Shown here piece by piece: positions 47,931 to 56,886 of a stretch of 64,000 bases of DNA. The notes under the pieces are model-generated. The model was not told the DNA's origin, made no database searches, and saw nothing but the letters and a program-made list of their open reading frames with translations. Position 1 is the first letter of the stretch. Each line of letters opens with the position of its first letter. A program made the position numbers and the translations under genes. Origin of the DNA: Haliclona indistincta (taxonomy: Eukaryota; Porifera; Demospongiae; Haplosclerida; Chalinidae); the NCBI GenBank assembly GCA_964017065.1, contig OZ024785.1:14853965-14917964 (forward strand), written 5' to 3'.

Positions 47931-50540
47931 CGTTTGTTTGTGTGTGTGTGAGTGTGTGAGTGCGTATACCAGGTGAGCATATTCCACCAAGTGATCCTCT
48001 CTGAGGGCTAGAGATGTAAGCTAGTCCGAGCAGACCATCAGAGAAGCTATCACCACTAAACAGATGAACCAGACATACTTCCCCAACATTCATATGATCA
48101 AGAGCCTGAGGAAGAGAGAGAAGAGAGAGAGGGTGGGATAGAGAGGGAGGGAGAGAGAGAGAGAGAGGGTGGATAGAGAGAGAGAGGGAGGGAGAGAGAG
48201 AGGAAGGGAAGGAGGGTGGGTGGGATAGAGAGGGAGGGAGAGAGAGAAAGAGAGTGAGTAAGAGAAGGAGAGAGTGAGTGAGTGAATAAGCAAGAGAGGG
48301 AGGGAGGGAGGAAGGGGGAACGATCAAATGTGTTATTTAGGTTTCAGTTCCTTCACTGTTATCCAGCACATAACTCACTGATAGTATATCTTGTGCTGAT
48401 CTTCCAGCTGTCTGAAAATCATTCAGTAACTCCACCTACATTATGAGAGTACCTATCATTGAATGACTACACAAACTATCACACTATGCCTTCGAGGATC
48501 TAGATTAGCCTGTTCTCATATACTATGCAGCTTATCTACATTTCCTTTGCTAAGGTGAGTATACATACTAGTATTGATAGTGAACACATGTAACCAAGAG
48601 TAAATAATAGAAGAGAGAGTATCCAACTCCAATATACCCGTCAAGGACACTCTCGGGAAAGTAACGTGACCAACACGCGAGCAGATGACGTTTATCGGTA
48701 TTAATTATTCATCGTGTAACGTCATGACTTAGTATGCGCGCCCGCGATCACGATTGCAACAGCACTTGAAAGTCAAGGCTAGCATTTTCAAGTCGGATGC
48801 GTAATATAGAGCCTGCAGGTGGATGCCAGTACCACAGTTTGAAGTCCACCAGAAGATGGCTATCTTATTTGGTCACGGTGCGTCCCACACGAAATTTAAG
48901 CCGCCGTTTTTCCCCGGCAGCAGTGTTTAAGGCAGAAATAAAACTATCCGGTGAACGAGTGGCTGCTCGCTTTGCCTGTGGAGCGGAGTCGCTTGCTGTT
49001 TATCGAGCTGTTTACAAATGTATCATGTGTATAGCTTCAAGGTGTAGGCGGGGCGCGACAACAAGCTACGAAGGCAAGATTTCCACTGCCACATGTACGT
49101 CAGATTACGTCAATTTGCTCGCGTACTGGTCACGTTACTTTCCCGAGAGTGTCCCTGACGGGTATATTGGAGTTGGATACTCTCTCTTCTATTATTTACT
49201 CTTGATGTAACATGCTGGTCAATGTAACATAACTAAGGTCGACTAGTACAGTCATGTGATTGAATGGTTATTCTGCATAGTTATTGTGGTAACCTGTTCT
49301 ATCTGCATGCCGTATGTTCCAGGAGGAGCCGAATCAGTGAATCCAGAAATATGGAACGGAGTATTTTGAAATATCATATCAATACGACTGAGCAAGATAA
49401 GCTGGAGGGGAGGAGATAGAGGGAGGGAGAGGAGGAGATAGAGGTAGGGAGGGAGGGAGGGGAGGAGAGAGAGATAGAGAGGGAGGGAGGAGAGGGAGAG
49501 GAAAAAGGAAGTGGAGAGAGAGGGGGACCGGAGGAAGGAAGAGAGGAAACGAGCACATAAACCAAAATTTCTCGCACACCAATTGTGAGAAAACTAATAT
49601 TTGAAATCTTTCTCTCACCAAATAGTTAGTTGCTGCAATGTCTGATCCTCCAAACCGGCTATCAAAACTGGGTGTGGTCAATAGCCGTACTCTACAAACT
49701 CGATCCGTACTATCACCACCTGTTTGTCGCTTCAGCCGGCCTCTGACATCGCCTGCCTCTCCATCCAACTTGTAACGCAGAGTTTCACCACCATGCAGTT
49801 CAGAAGATGGAGAAGAACCACAGAATTTCCCACCAGCAGGTGTGTCACTGAGAAGACAGAGAACAAGAAAAATTAACCATTTATAGACCAGTAGTGAAAA
49901 CACTACACTACACAAATAGAAACTATTAAACTATAAGTATGTAGTAACTACAAACAGGAACTATTATTGAGCAAGAAATACTACAAAACGAAAACGTTAG
50001 AAAACGACGTGATCATTACCAGTCAATGATCACGCCCCCTCTGAGTCACATGNNNNNNNNNNNNNNNNNNNNNNNNNNNNNNNNNNNNNNNNNNNNNNNN
50101 NNNNNNNNNNNNNNNNNNNNNNNNNNNNNNNNNNNNNNNNNNNNNNNNNNNNNNNNNNNNNNNNNNNNNNNNNNNNNNNNNNNNNNNNNNNNNNNNNNNN
50201 NNNNNNNNNNNNNNNNNNNNNNNNNNNNNNNNNNNNNNNNNNNNNNNNNNNNGTAGGCTAAAGTCTATTTCAAATCTCACACTCACTAACACTTTACATT
50301 ACTCAGTAACCACCAGGGCAGTACTCTAATGGACATATCGACTTACGAGGAAGCACTGAAGGTCTCTGGGTGGAATACGCGCTGTAACAGACAGCTAACA
50401 GTACCTGGAGGGACGGCACACCATGTCATAAGAGTCCAAACAGCTATCACATGACAGTATAAGTATCTATGGATCTTGAACAACACGGCAAGGCAGTCGA
50501 AACTCACCAGAACCAGCACTAGTACCCTCGAAGACGACAT
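41145..50540 (-). CDS. ADAM17-like membrane metalloprotease (sheddase), copy 4
   Basis: Eighteen visible exons: 50508-50540, 50347-50404, 49619-49847, 49294-49401, 48379-48435, 47970-48105, 47651-47764, 47289-47294, 47120-47235, 46989-47073, 44325-44448, 43954-44067, 43831-43893, 43677-43771, 42726-42856, 42228-42312, 41828-41919, 41145-41351. All phases agree apart from the gap. About 618 codons are seen. Order: signal peptide (SSSRVLVLVLVLLAVC), propeptide end with FCGSS switch-like cysteine and RLKR furin site, protease domain with HEFGHNWGSFHD, disintegrin CGNYQVDGNEECD, cysteine-rich with CKVCC, stalk, membrane segment [14 protein letters not shown], acidic tail. ADAM17 has 824 residues, so about 200 propeptide residues fall in or near the N gap. 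Likely sheds cell-surface proteins. Confidence 0.88.
41947..42206. repeat. GA-rich microsatellite in ADAM copy 4 intron
   Basis: GGGA, GA and GGGAGA runs, equivalent in position to the tracts in copies 1-3. Confidence 0.92.
42944..43682. repeat. 41-bp minisatellite, copy 4 version
   Basis: About 18 units including 43-bp variants with an extra ta. It starts at the donor of exon 43677-43771 and repeats that donor. Confidence 0.93.
44112..44255. repeat. Old element fragment shared with 22254-22385
   Basis: Matches the ADAM copy 2 intron and, more distantly, the ends of the 1.2-kb composite repeat. Confidence 0.5.
44800..44870. repeat. Three tandem copies of ctcataatggaatcccgcca
   Basis: Short direct repeats just inside the left end of the recombinase element. 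Such repeats could be binding sites, but that is inference. Confidence 0.8.
44971..46573 (-). pseudogene. DUF3504-type tyrosine recombinase with one frameshift
   Basis: Two overlapping frames, 46573-45926 (215 codons) and 45978-44971 (335 codons), are one gene split by a one-base offset in a run of seven A at 45953-45959. The first holds a Ser/Thr-rich leader and a core-binding-like domain (about residues 110-210). The second is the catalytic domain: LRSGREH arginine, QGGLKGRKTKPKVV, TNHSLRATAATRL (H..R), TGHQSIEGVRSY with the tyrosine. All expected active-site residues are there. This wording is typical of DUF3504 proteins derived from Cryptons (also found fused in ZMYM and KCTD1-like proteins). 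The offset may be a real inactivating change or a homopolymer sequencing error. Confidence 0.85.
46626..46766. repeat. 141-bp GC-rich hairpin next to the recombinase element
   Basis: Arms gttagagagcgcatcc and ggatgcgctctctaac, with further pairing inside (ctacgcgatt / aatcgcgtag). Absent from the equivalent intron of copy 2. Either part of the same insertion or a separate MITE. Confidence 0.75.
47289..47294 (-). other. Six-nucleotide microexon coding the catalytic glutamate
   Basis: The minus strand reads acgcaaaacag, AATTTG, gtaagtct. The upstream exon ends ACTGGACACG and the downstream exon starts GTCATAACTGG. Joined through AATTTG this gives CAC GAA TTT GGT CAT, H-E-F-G-H, completing HExxHxxGxxHD. 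Skipping the microexon would still keep the reading frame but delete E and F. The downstream intron is only 53 nt. Confidence 0.85.
47340..47965. repeat. CA and TG microsatellites in ADAM copy 4
   Basis: Runs at about 47340-47433 and 47841-47965, placed as in copy 2. The TG run directly follows the donor of exon 47970-48105. Confidence 0.9.
48107..48315. repeat. GA/GGGA microsatellite
   Basis: Purine-rich tract adjoining the acceptor of exon 47970-48105, so on the minus strand it supplies an unusually long polypyrimidine tract. Copy 2 has the same at about 24070-24250. Confidence 0.88.
48595..49204. mobile_element. 610-bp DNA transposon or MITE in ADAM copy 4 intron
   Basis: Inverted ends of 78 bp (48595-48672 and 49127-49204) differ at one position by eye, so it is young. 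The ends are CAAGAGTAAATAATAG and complement. ATGTAAC flanks both sides (48588-48594, 49205-49211). Copy 2 lacks the insert. The interior is GC-richer with an open stretch that runs into the inverted end and is not convincing as a gene. Confidence 0.85.
50053..50252. other. Assembly gap of 200 N
   Basis: The gap falls between the signal-peptide exons and the propeptide-end exon of ADAM copy 4. The round size suggests a nominal length. Confidence 0.99.
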
Positions 50541-50554
50541 GTTTGGGTGTTTTG

Positions 50555-52199
50555 TGTTAATTTAACCCTTTGCACTCCTCGTAATAGGCGTGGCTCGTAA
50601 ACCGTATGGGCGTGGCTGCAGTGGTTCGAAAACAGCTCGCTATCCAGCTAGAAGACAAGACTAAGCGCCAAAAACCAGCTACATGTCGAGAAGATAGGTA
50701 AACAAAGCTGATTTGCAAGTATTTCGAACGCACCTCGTACCATCGCCAGATACGCAGCCCATCAAGATCGACGATCCATTCACCAAAAATCTCTCCACGG
50801 GAGTCTTCGAGCAAGGTAAAACGGTATTCACGATGCTTTAGACAGTTTTCCCGAGGGCCAGACAAAGAGTTTTTCCTGATAAATTATTTGATTTTTTCTA
50901 AAAATGCAAAATACCGCAAAACAAGCCCCTGAGCTGCACCAACAATTGCGTGTTCTCGAGCATAAAACTGCAATACGAGTCGCTATTCAAAAACTCTCTT
51001 CGTATGGCCCTCCGTTTGCTACTGTGGAAGATGCACCGGTCTTTATTGCATCAAGCAAATGCACCCGTAGTGCTATTTTTGGTGAATGGTGGCAGCATCC
51101 ATTACCGATACCACAAACGCCGATGATTGCTAGGGTACATGAATATCATTACTAATGTCGTGAATGTCATTATTCGCGTAACGTAATTTTTCCTGATTGC
51201 TGCGTTTTGACAATATGTGGGGTCATCATTCCATCATTCGCTATAGAATTATTTAATGTCATGATCTCGTATCAGCAGAAGGTGGCAGCATGCAGATACA
51301 ACTCAGCTCATGGGCCATGCTAGCACTTCCCTCTGACAGTCAGAAGGCTTTGAGAAGTTGATCGAGCATCATGCATTTATGAAATTTTGTGGCCTTTATG
51401 GATGTGCACCTAAGTTTAAATGCATCATGTTACAAACCGGGGGTGAGGTGAAATTTCTATTGGTGCGCCAGACTGTCTACGAGAATGCAGTAAGTACACA
51501 TGCTTTCCTATAATTATGATTGCATCAATTTTCTCTCTACTGCAATTTGAACAACAAGGTCCAAGCCTATTCAAAGCTTGTCTCTTTGACTACATCAATA
51601 ATAGATCAGCTACTAGAGTGTGCATATGCAATAATCAACGTTCATACTTGCAAAGTTCATAGATATTGCTGAGCGCTTCTAATGACAATCACTGCAAATG
51701 CCAAAGCAAAATTACCTGTTTAAATTTTTTTTGTACAGGCAAAGACTGCTGTAAAGCAGTCTATTGTGTTTGCAAGGTCATCTACGCTTAGCATTATTAT
51801 GCACATTAAAGTAACACTTATGCTCTTTTTCCTATAATAGGAGGTGTTTGATGAAAAATCATCACATCTAGCACTGTAGACACCATGATGCTGGGAAGCA
51901 TTGTCCTGTGCCAAAAATGCTGACTTTTCATGTTTGCACTTTGTTCATTGGTGGTGATGGGTTGATCATTGCGGATGATTGCTGATGATTGCTGATGACA
52001 TTGCTGGTGATTAGGACTCAAGAGACTGTCTTTATAGCCTAACTAAGCCACATGCACTACTTAGTGGCTGCCTACATTATTATTATTAATTAAGTATAAT
52101 AGTTCTACCAGCAGCTTACAGTTGGTTGACACAGCTAAGTATCCCAATCATATAACAGCTGGGTTGGTAACCCCCAGCTAGTATTATGGGCAAGCTTGA
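50555..52199. other. Region between ADAM copy 4 and phospholipase D
   Basis: Two open stretches face away from each other: minus 50557-50865 (102 codons) and plus 50904-51155 (83 codons). Both contain an IFGEW motif, and I recognise neither. They could be exons of unknown genes or chance. The rest is AT-rich with no supported gene. Confidence 0.3.
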
Positions 52200-52370
52200 A
52201 TTACAATAGATAGGTATTGTAATTCAAGGTATTTTAATGTATTGTCAAAGTTGCATTGTAATTCAATGTAGCTATTTTAATCTATTTAAGGTATTTTATT
52301 CAAGGTATTGCGTAATGTATTCAAGGTATTGTAATGTGTGTGTATTCAAGGTATTGTATTATAATCACGG
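52200..52370. repeat. Degenerate AT-rich tandem repeat
   Basis: Imperfect copies of tattcaaggtattgtaatg precede the phospholipase D gene. Confidence 0.6.
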
Positions 52371-52594
52371 TGTCACTATTGTATCAACAATAGTGATAAA
52401 ATGGCTCTGCATGGTAAAGTAGAATGCGGACAAAGTAATATATGAACGACAGCAAACGAATTGAATTGTTTTCTTGCTACATGTACATGTACGCGTACAT
52501 GATAGTCAGTGCAACCTCGTTTATTTGAACCACAGCTCTGGTCATACGAAAGCCAGTTAGTGAACGATACTAATGAGATTCATGAATATAACTA

Positions 52595-54739
52595 ATGAGA
52601 TTCACATTCCAATCTTGTCTAAACACGTTTCAAGTCGTTTATAGTCTTGTTCAGGACGAGGGCGAAGCTACCCTGAGAGCCATCAAAATGAACAGCTGTC
52701 TGATCTGTTGCTGTAGCTTGGTTGTCTTGCTTTTAGCCATATTAGGAGTGCGGTGGTGGAGTGAATGCTATTCTCATGATCAAGAAAAGAGACACCGTTT
52801 TGGCTCTTTTTCACCAGTAAGAGAAGGTGCTGTTCAGCTGAAATGGCTGGTGGATGGACAAGACTACATGGCAGCTGTAGCTGATGCCATTGAAGCTGCA
52901 GACCATGAAATCTTCATCACTGACTGGCAAATTCATCCTCATGTCTATATGAAAAGGCCTGATGATGGGGTGACCAGTTTATACTGGCGTCTAGACCAGC
53001 TTTTGCTAAGAAAAGCTAACGATAGTGTCCGTATTTACATTTTGCTATACTGGGAGACTAAGCTAGCAATGGATCTTGGAAGTGACTATGCTATTTCAGT
53101 TCTAAGTCACCGAAACATAGAAATTCATCGTCATCCCACTCATAGCACTCCGGTTAGCCATCCTTCTACCTTGTTGAGGTGGAGTCATCATGAAAAAGTG
53201 GTGGTTATTGATCGAAGTGTAGCCTTTGTTGGTGGTATTGATTTGTGTTTTGGCCGTTGGGACACGCATAGTCATGAAATAACCGACAATTATCCTACCC
53301 ATTCATGTCCAATTGATGAAAGCAAGTGTTCAAAAAATAAGCTGTCTAAAGAGAAGTACAGCAGGTGGGTGAGAAAGGACTATTCAAATACATTTCTTAT
53401 TGGTGCCAGGACTGAATTTGAAAAATCACAAATTGATTATACCATCGAGAAAAGGGATGGAAGCAGAGTACCGCTCAGAAATGAGGTTCCAAGAATGCCA
53501 TGGCATGATGTAGCTTGCTGTTTTAATGGAGAGGCTGCAATGGATGTAGCCAAGCACTTTATTCAGAGGTACAATGCCATCACTTCCTCAAGCTCGTGGT
53601 GGAGCTACAGCGGACAGCTACTATCTGTTACAGATCATCCCAAGAGTGTACACAACATTCCAAATCCAAGTGCCAAAAATGTCAATATTCAAGTCTTGAG
53701 GTCTGTTGCAAAATGGTCGGCTGAACAGCCGCAAGAAGACTCAATCTATAGAGCTTATCTTCATGCCATTGACAAGGCTGAACACTTCATTTACATTGAG
53801 AACCAGTTTTTCATCTCTTCGCAGCCTAAAGGAAGCTATACAGATGTCCAGAATCAAATACAATTTGCTTTATCAGAAAGAATTTTCCGAGCTTTCAAAA
53901 ATGGTGAAGATTTTCATGTTCTGATCATTCTGCCATTGTTACCTGAGTTTCAAGAAAAATGGGATGGAGGTGATCTTGAAGCAGTGAGTTATTGGAACTA
54001 TGCTACATTGTACACTGGAGAGAATTCTTTATTTGGTAGGCTGAGGAAGAAAATGGTTCCTGCTACATCTTTGCACCACTATGTCAGTGTATATGGCCTG
54101 CGTACTCATAGTACCCTGAACAATAAGTTAGTAACTGAGCTGATTTATGTACACAGCAAGTTGATGATTGTAGACGATCGAGTGACCATCATTGGATCAG
54201 CAAACATCAATGATCGTAGCATGGTGGGAGACAGAGACTCTGAAGTGGATGTAATCATTGAAGATAAAGAGATGATCAATGGACAGATGAATGGAGAGAC
54301 ATTTCTAGTAGGAAAGTTTTCCCATGGGCTGCGATGTCATCTCATAAAAGAACACCTTGGCCTTCTTAATCAGGAAAATGGAGACTTTGATGTGGTTGAT
54401 CCAGTGGCATACAATTTCTACCATGGAATTTTTGAGATCGCCACTTCTAATACTCTCATATATGAGCGAGTATTTCGCCGAAAAATTCTTCCAACCAATT
54501 CAGTTTGGAATTATGAGGATCTTAAAAATTGGAAAACCTTTGAAGGACTAGCAGATGTGTTTCCAGAAGGTGCCAGAGAAGAAGTGAACAAAGTTCGTGG
54601 ACATTTCGTATTATTTCCATCTCTGTTTATGCGAGATGTATTAAAGCCATCTGCATTAGACTACTTCAGCTTGTATGTCGACACTCGTGGGCAGACTAAA
54701 GAACTAAATTTTAATGATGACAAAACAGTCTTTGTTTAG
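52595..54739 (+). CDS. Phospholipase D family enzyme, intronless
   Basis: A single uninterrupted frame codes 714 residues from the first ATG, or 683 from the ATG at 52688, which I prefer because it starts MNSCLICCCSLVVLLLAILG, a clear membrane anchor or signal. Two HKD motifs are intact: H199-E-K201 with D206, followed by FVGGIDLCFGRWD, and H520-S-K522 with D527, followed by IIGSANINDRSM. IYIENQFFIS between them is also typical of PLD1/2. The enzyme would hydrolyse phosphatidylcholine-type lipids to phosphatidic acid. PX and PH domains are absent. The lack of introns contrasts with all neighbours and suggests a retrocopy or an intron-poor lineage. Confidence 0.9.
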   Translation: MRFTFQSCLNTFQVVYSLVQDEGEATLRAIKMNSCLICCCSLVVLLLAILGVRWWSECYSHDQEKRHRFGSFSPVREGAVQLKWLVDGQDYMAAVADAIEAADHEIFITDWQIHPHVYMKRPDDGVTSLYWRLDQLLLRKANDSVRIYILLYWETKLAMDLGSDYAISVLSHRNIEIHRHPTHSTPVSHPSTLLRWSHHEKVVVIDRSVAFVGGIDLCFGRWDTHSHEITDNYPTHSCPIDESKCSKNKLSKEKYSRWVRKDYSNTFLIGARTEFEKSQIDYTIEKRDGSRVPLRNEVPRMPWHDVACCFNGEAAMDVAKHFIQRYNAITSSSSWWSYSGQLLSVTDHPKSVHNIPNPSAKNVNIQVLRSVAKWSAEQPQEDSIYRAYLHAIDKAEHFIYIENQFFISSQPKGSYTDVQNQIQFALSERIFRAFKNGEDFHVLIILPLLPEFQEKWDGGDLEAVSYWNYATLYTGENSLFGRLRKKMVPATSLHHYVSVYGLRTHSTLNNKLVTELIYVHSKLMIVDDRVTIIGSANINDRSMVGDRDSEVDVIIEDKEMINGQMNGETFLVGKFSHGLRCHLIKEHLGLLNQENGDFDVVDPVAYNFYHGIFEIATSNTLIYERVFRRKILPTNSVWNYEDLKNWKTFEGLADVFPEGAREEVNKVRGHFVLFPSLFMRDVLKPSALDYFSLYVDTRGQTKELNFNDDKTVFV

Positions 54740-55589
54740 CTAACTTAATTCACCTGCATAATTGAGTGATGAAATTGTCAATGTTTGATTGTTTGCTAAA
54801 GATTATTTGGTGTTTTAAGATGACAGTTCATGCAACAAATATGATTGTAATATTATGAAAACTATAGGCTGCATGAGTTTCAAGATTGAGGAAGAGTATA
54901 TTTACTTCGTATGTTGTTCCAGAGGTGATATATCGAGCAATCATCAGAGTAATCTTAATTTTATTGTCAATTACCATTCACTAGCATGCCTGTAATCAAT
55001 AATTAATCCTCATGACCTCAATCAGATGTGCGTAATAAATTATTGATTGTTATTGACTCATTGTTCATAACCTAAAAATCCGATTTAGCATACGATCATT
55101 TCAGATATCTTCTACGAACTCATGATCAATAGCTCTTACTTTGTAGCTCTTCCTAGATCAATAGCTCTTCCATTTTACTTTGCAATAACTTATAAATTAT
55201 TTAAGATATGAATCTGTATAGTTACATAATTTCTTCTAAAGCATACAGGCGAGGCTCAAGGAAAGTTTTAATAGCTAGTGAAGTGGTATTCAATCTACCT
55301 CATGCATCCAGCTTTTCCTTCCTCAGATCTCTCCAACTATATATTATCTGTCTTAAATTTTAACTGAACAGACTGTGCATGAACAAGATCTGGTGCATGC
55401 TAAATGGAACGATATCACTTCTTGACTGACAACACAAGAATTATATAATATGCCTCAGTATGCAATGCACATGAAACAAGGTCTTTACGAAAGACTCGAT
55501 CATTGATTACTGTAAGTGGCGTCTTCATATTAATAATACAGTATACAGTGCTACTTGTGAAAGCGATCAAATAGCATAAAAGAATACAC
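54740..55589. other. AT-rich intergenic region
   Basis: 3' flank of the phospholipase D gene. Nothing else is supported. Confidence 0.5.
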
Positions 55590-56832
55590 ATTATTAGGGA
55601 GACACGGTAGTGTCTCCCTATGTAGGGATGAACGAGAAAACAAGATGGCGGCTACATACAATGTATTAGCGTTCAAGCGCTGATATTTCGCCTGGTGTTG
55701 AATTTTAGACGTCTTTAGACACTTAGATCTGCTCTCTGGCGTTGCCCCCATCTTACAGTAGCAAGGAGATTGCTCGAAATTGTTACTAAAGTGACGAACC
55801 TGGAAACGGTGAAAATCGAGTTTCGTCATCTTCGTTTTCTTCTTATTCTTTCTTCCACTCGCCTAGCGCCTTTACGCGAGCAGTGCCGAGACCAAAACAT
55901 CCACGAACAGTCGTGAAATTCTCCTGGCATGTGCCTTTTGAGCTTTGTTTTTAGCGTAACGGCGATCTAAGTTCCGCGATTTCTCGATCGTGATCCATTG
56001 TCAGCTTAGTGTTAGACGCCATTATTGTGATTGCGCAATACGCACGTGACCAATTAGCAATGGGTAGTGCACGTGACCAAGCAGCTAAAAAGTATCGCTG
56101 CGCCGTGTGGATGATTGGATCACTATCATGGAGAACACACACCCGGCATTTGTCTGGAGTCTTCGAAGAACGGTAAGCTCGTGTAGGATCGCCATTCTGC
56201 ACTTGCCAGATAGTTATAACCGCCGTGTAGATCTACAAACAAGTGTGGGTGGGGCTCGTATGCACCGCATGCATGCGTAGGCAACTAGGCAGACCTGATA
56301 CTAGGCAGACCTGATATTTAACTTTAGCTACAAGTTTAAGAAAAGCCATCAACAACAGGAATACTAAACTAATGGTGGAAACAAAGACTTCTCCGTACAT
56401 GCATGATATTGAACTGCACTTCACTAAAAAGAAAAAAGGACACAAACAAGAAATTAAAAAGATTTCTATCGAAATCAAAAGGATGTAGTGATGAAGAAAT
56501 CTACCACTGGTTCACAATGTAAACCAACAAGGAACAAGCATAGAATGGTAACACGATTGACTTGCTAACAGACCATAGATCCCTACATCAGTGACTGTAC
56601 ATAAGATCAATATTTTGTCACAAGCTGAATTCTTTTCAAAGTGTCAGTCAACAGTAAATAGCTTAACTAGCTATAGTCTGGCCACAGCAGCCACTGATGT
56701 AGGGATCTATGGTCTGTTAGCAAGTCAATCGTGTTACCATTCTATGCTTGTTCCTTGTTGGTTTACATTGTGAACCAGTGGTAGATTTCTTCATCACTAC
56801 ATCCTTTTGATTTCGATAGAAATCTTTTTAAT
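55590..56832 (-). mobile_element. 1.2-kb composite repeat, inverted copy next to kinase copy 5
   Basis: Matches 31398-32610 in reverse orientation along its length, including the foldback (56453-56832) and the terminal hairpin near 55595-55625 (gggagacacggtagtgtctccc). It starts only about 55 bp beyond the stop codon of kinase copy 5, so it may form that gene's 3' untranslated region. Confidence 0.78.
56453..56832. repeat. Foldback arms of the composite repeat
   Basis: Arms of about 140 bp beginning attaaaaagatttctatcga are inverted around a spacer of about 90 bp. Stable enough to form a long hairpin in RNA or single-stranded DNA. Confidence 0.85.
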
Positions 56833-56886
56833 TTCTTTACTTAGTTGTAGCATGTTGTTGTACAGTAGTATCATGTGTAGTCAGCT

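Noticed and set aside
48797..49210. 137-codon open frame inside the 610-bp transposon.
   Set aside because: It runs through the terminal inverted repeat and into the flank, and resembles no transposase.
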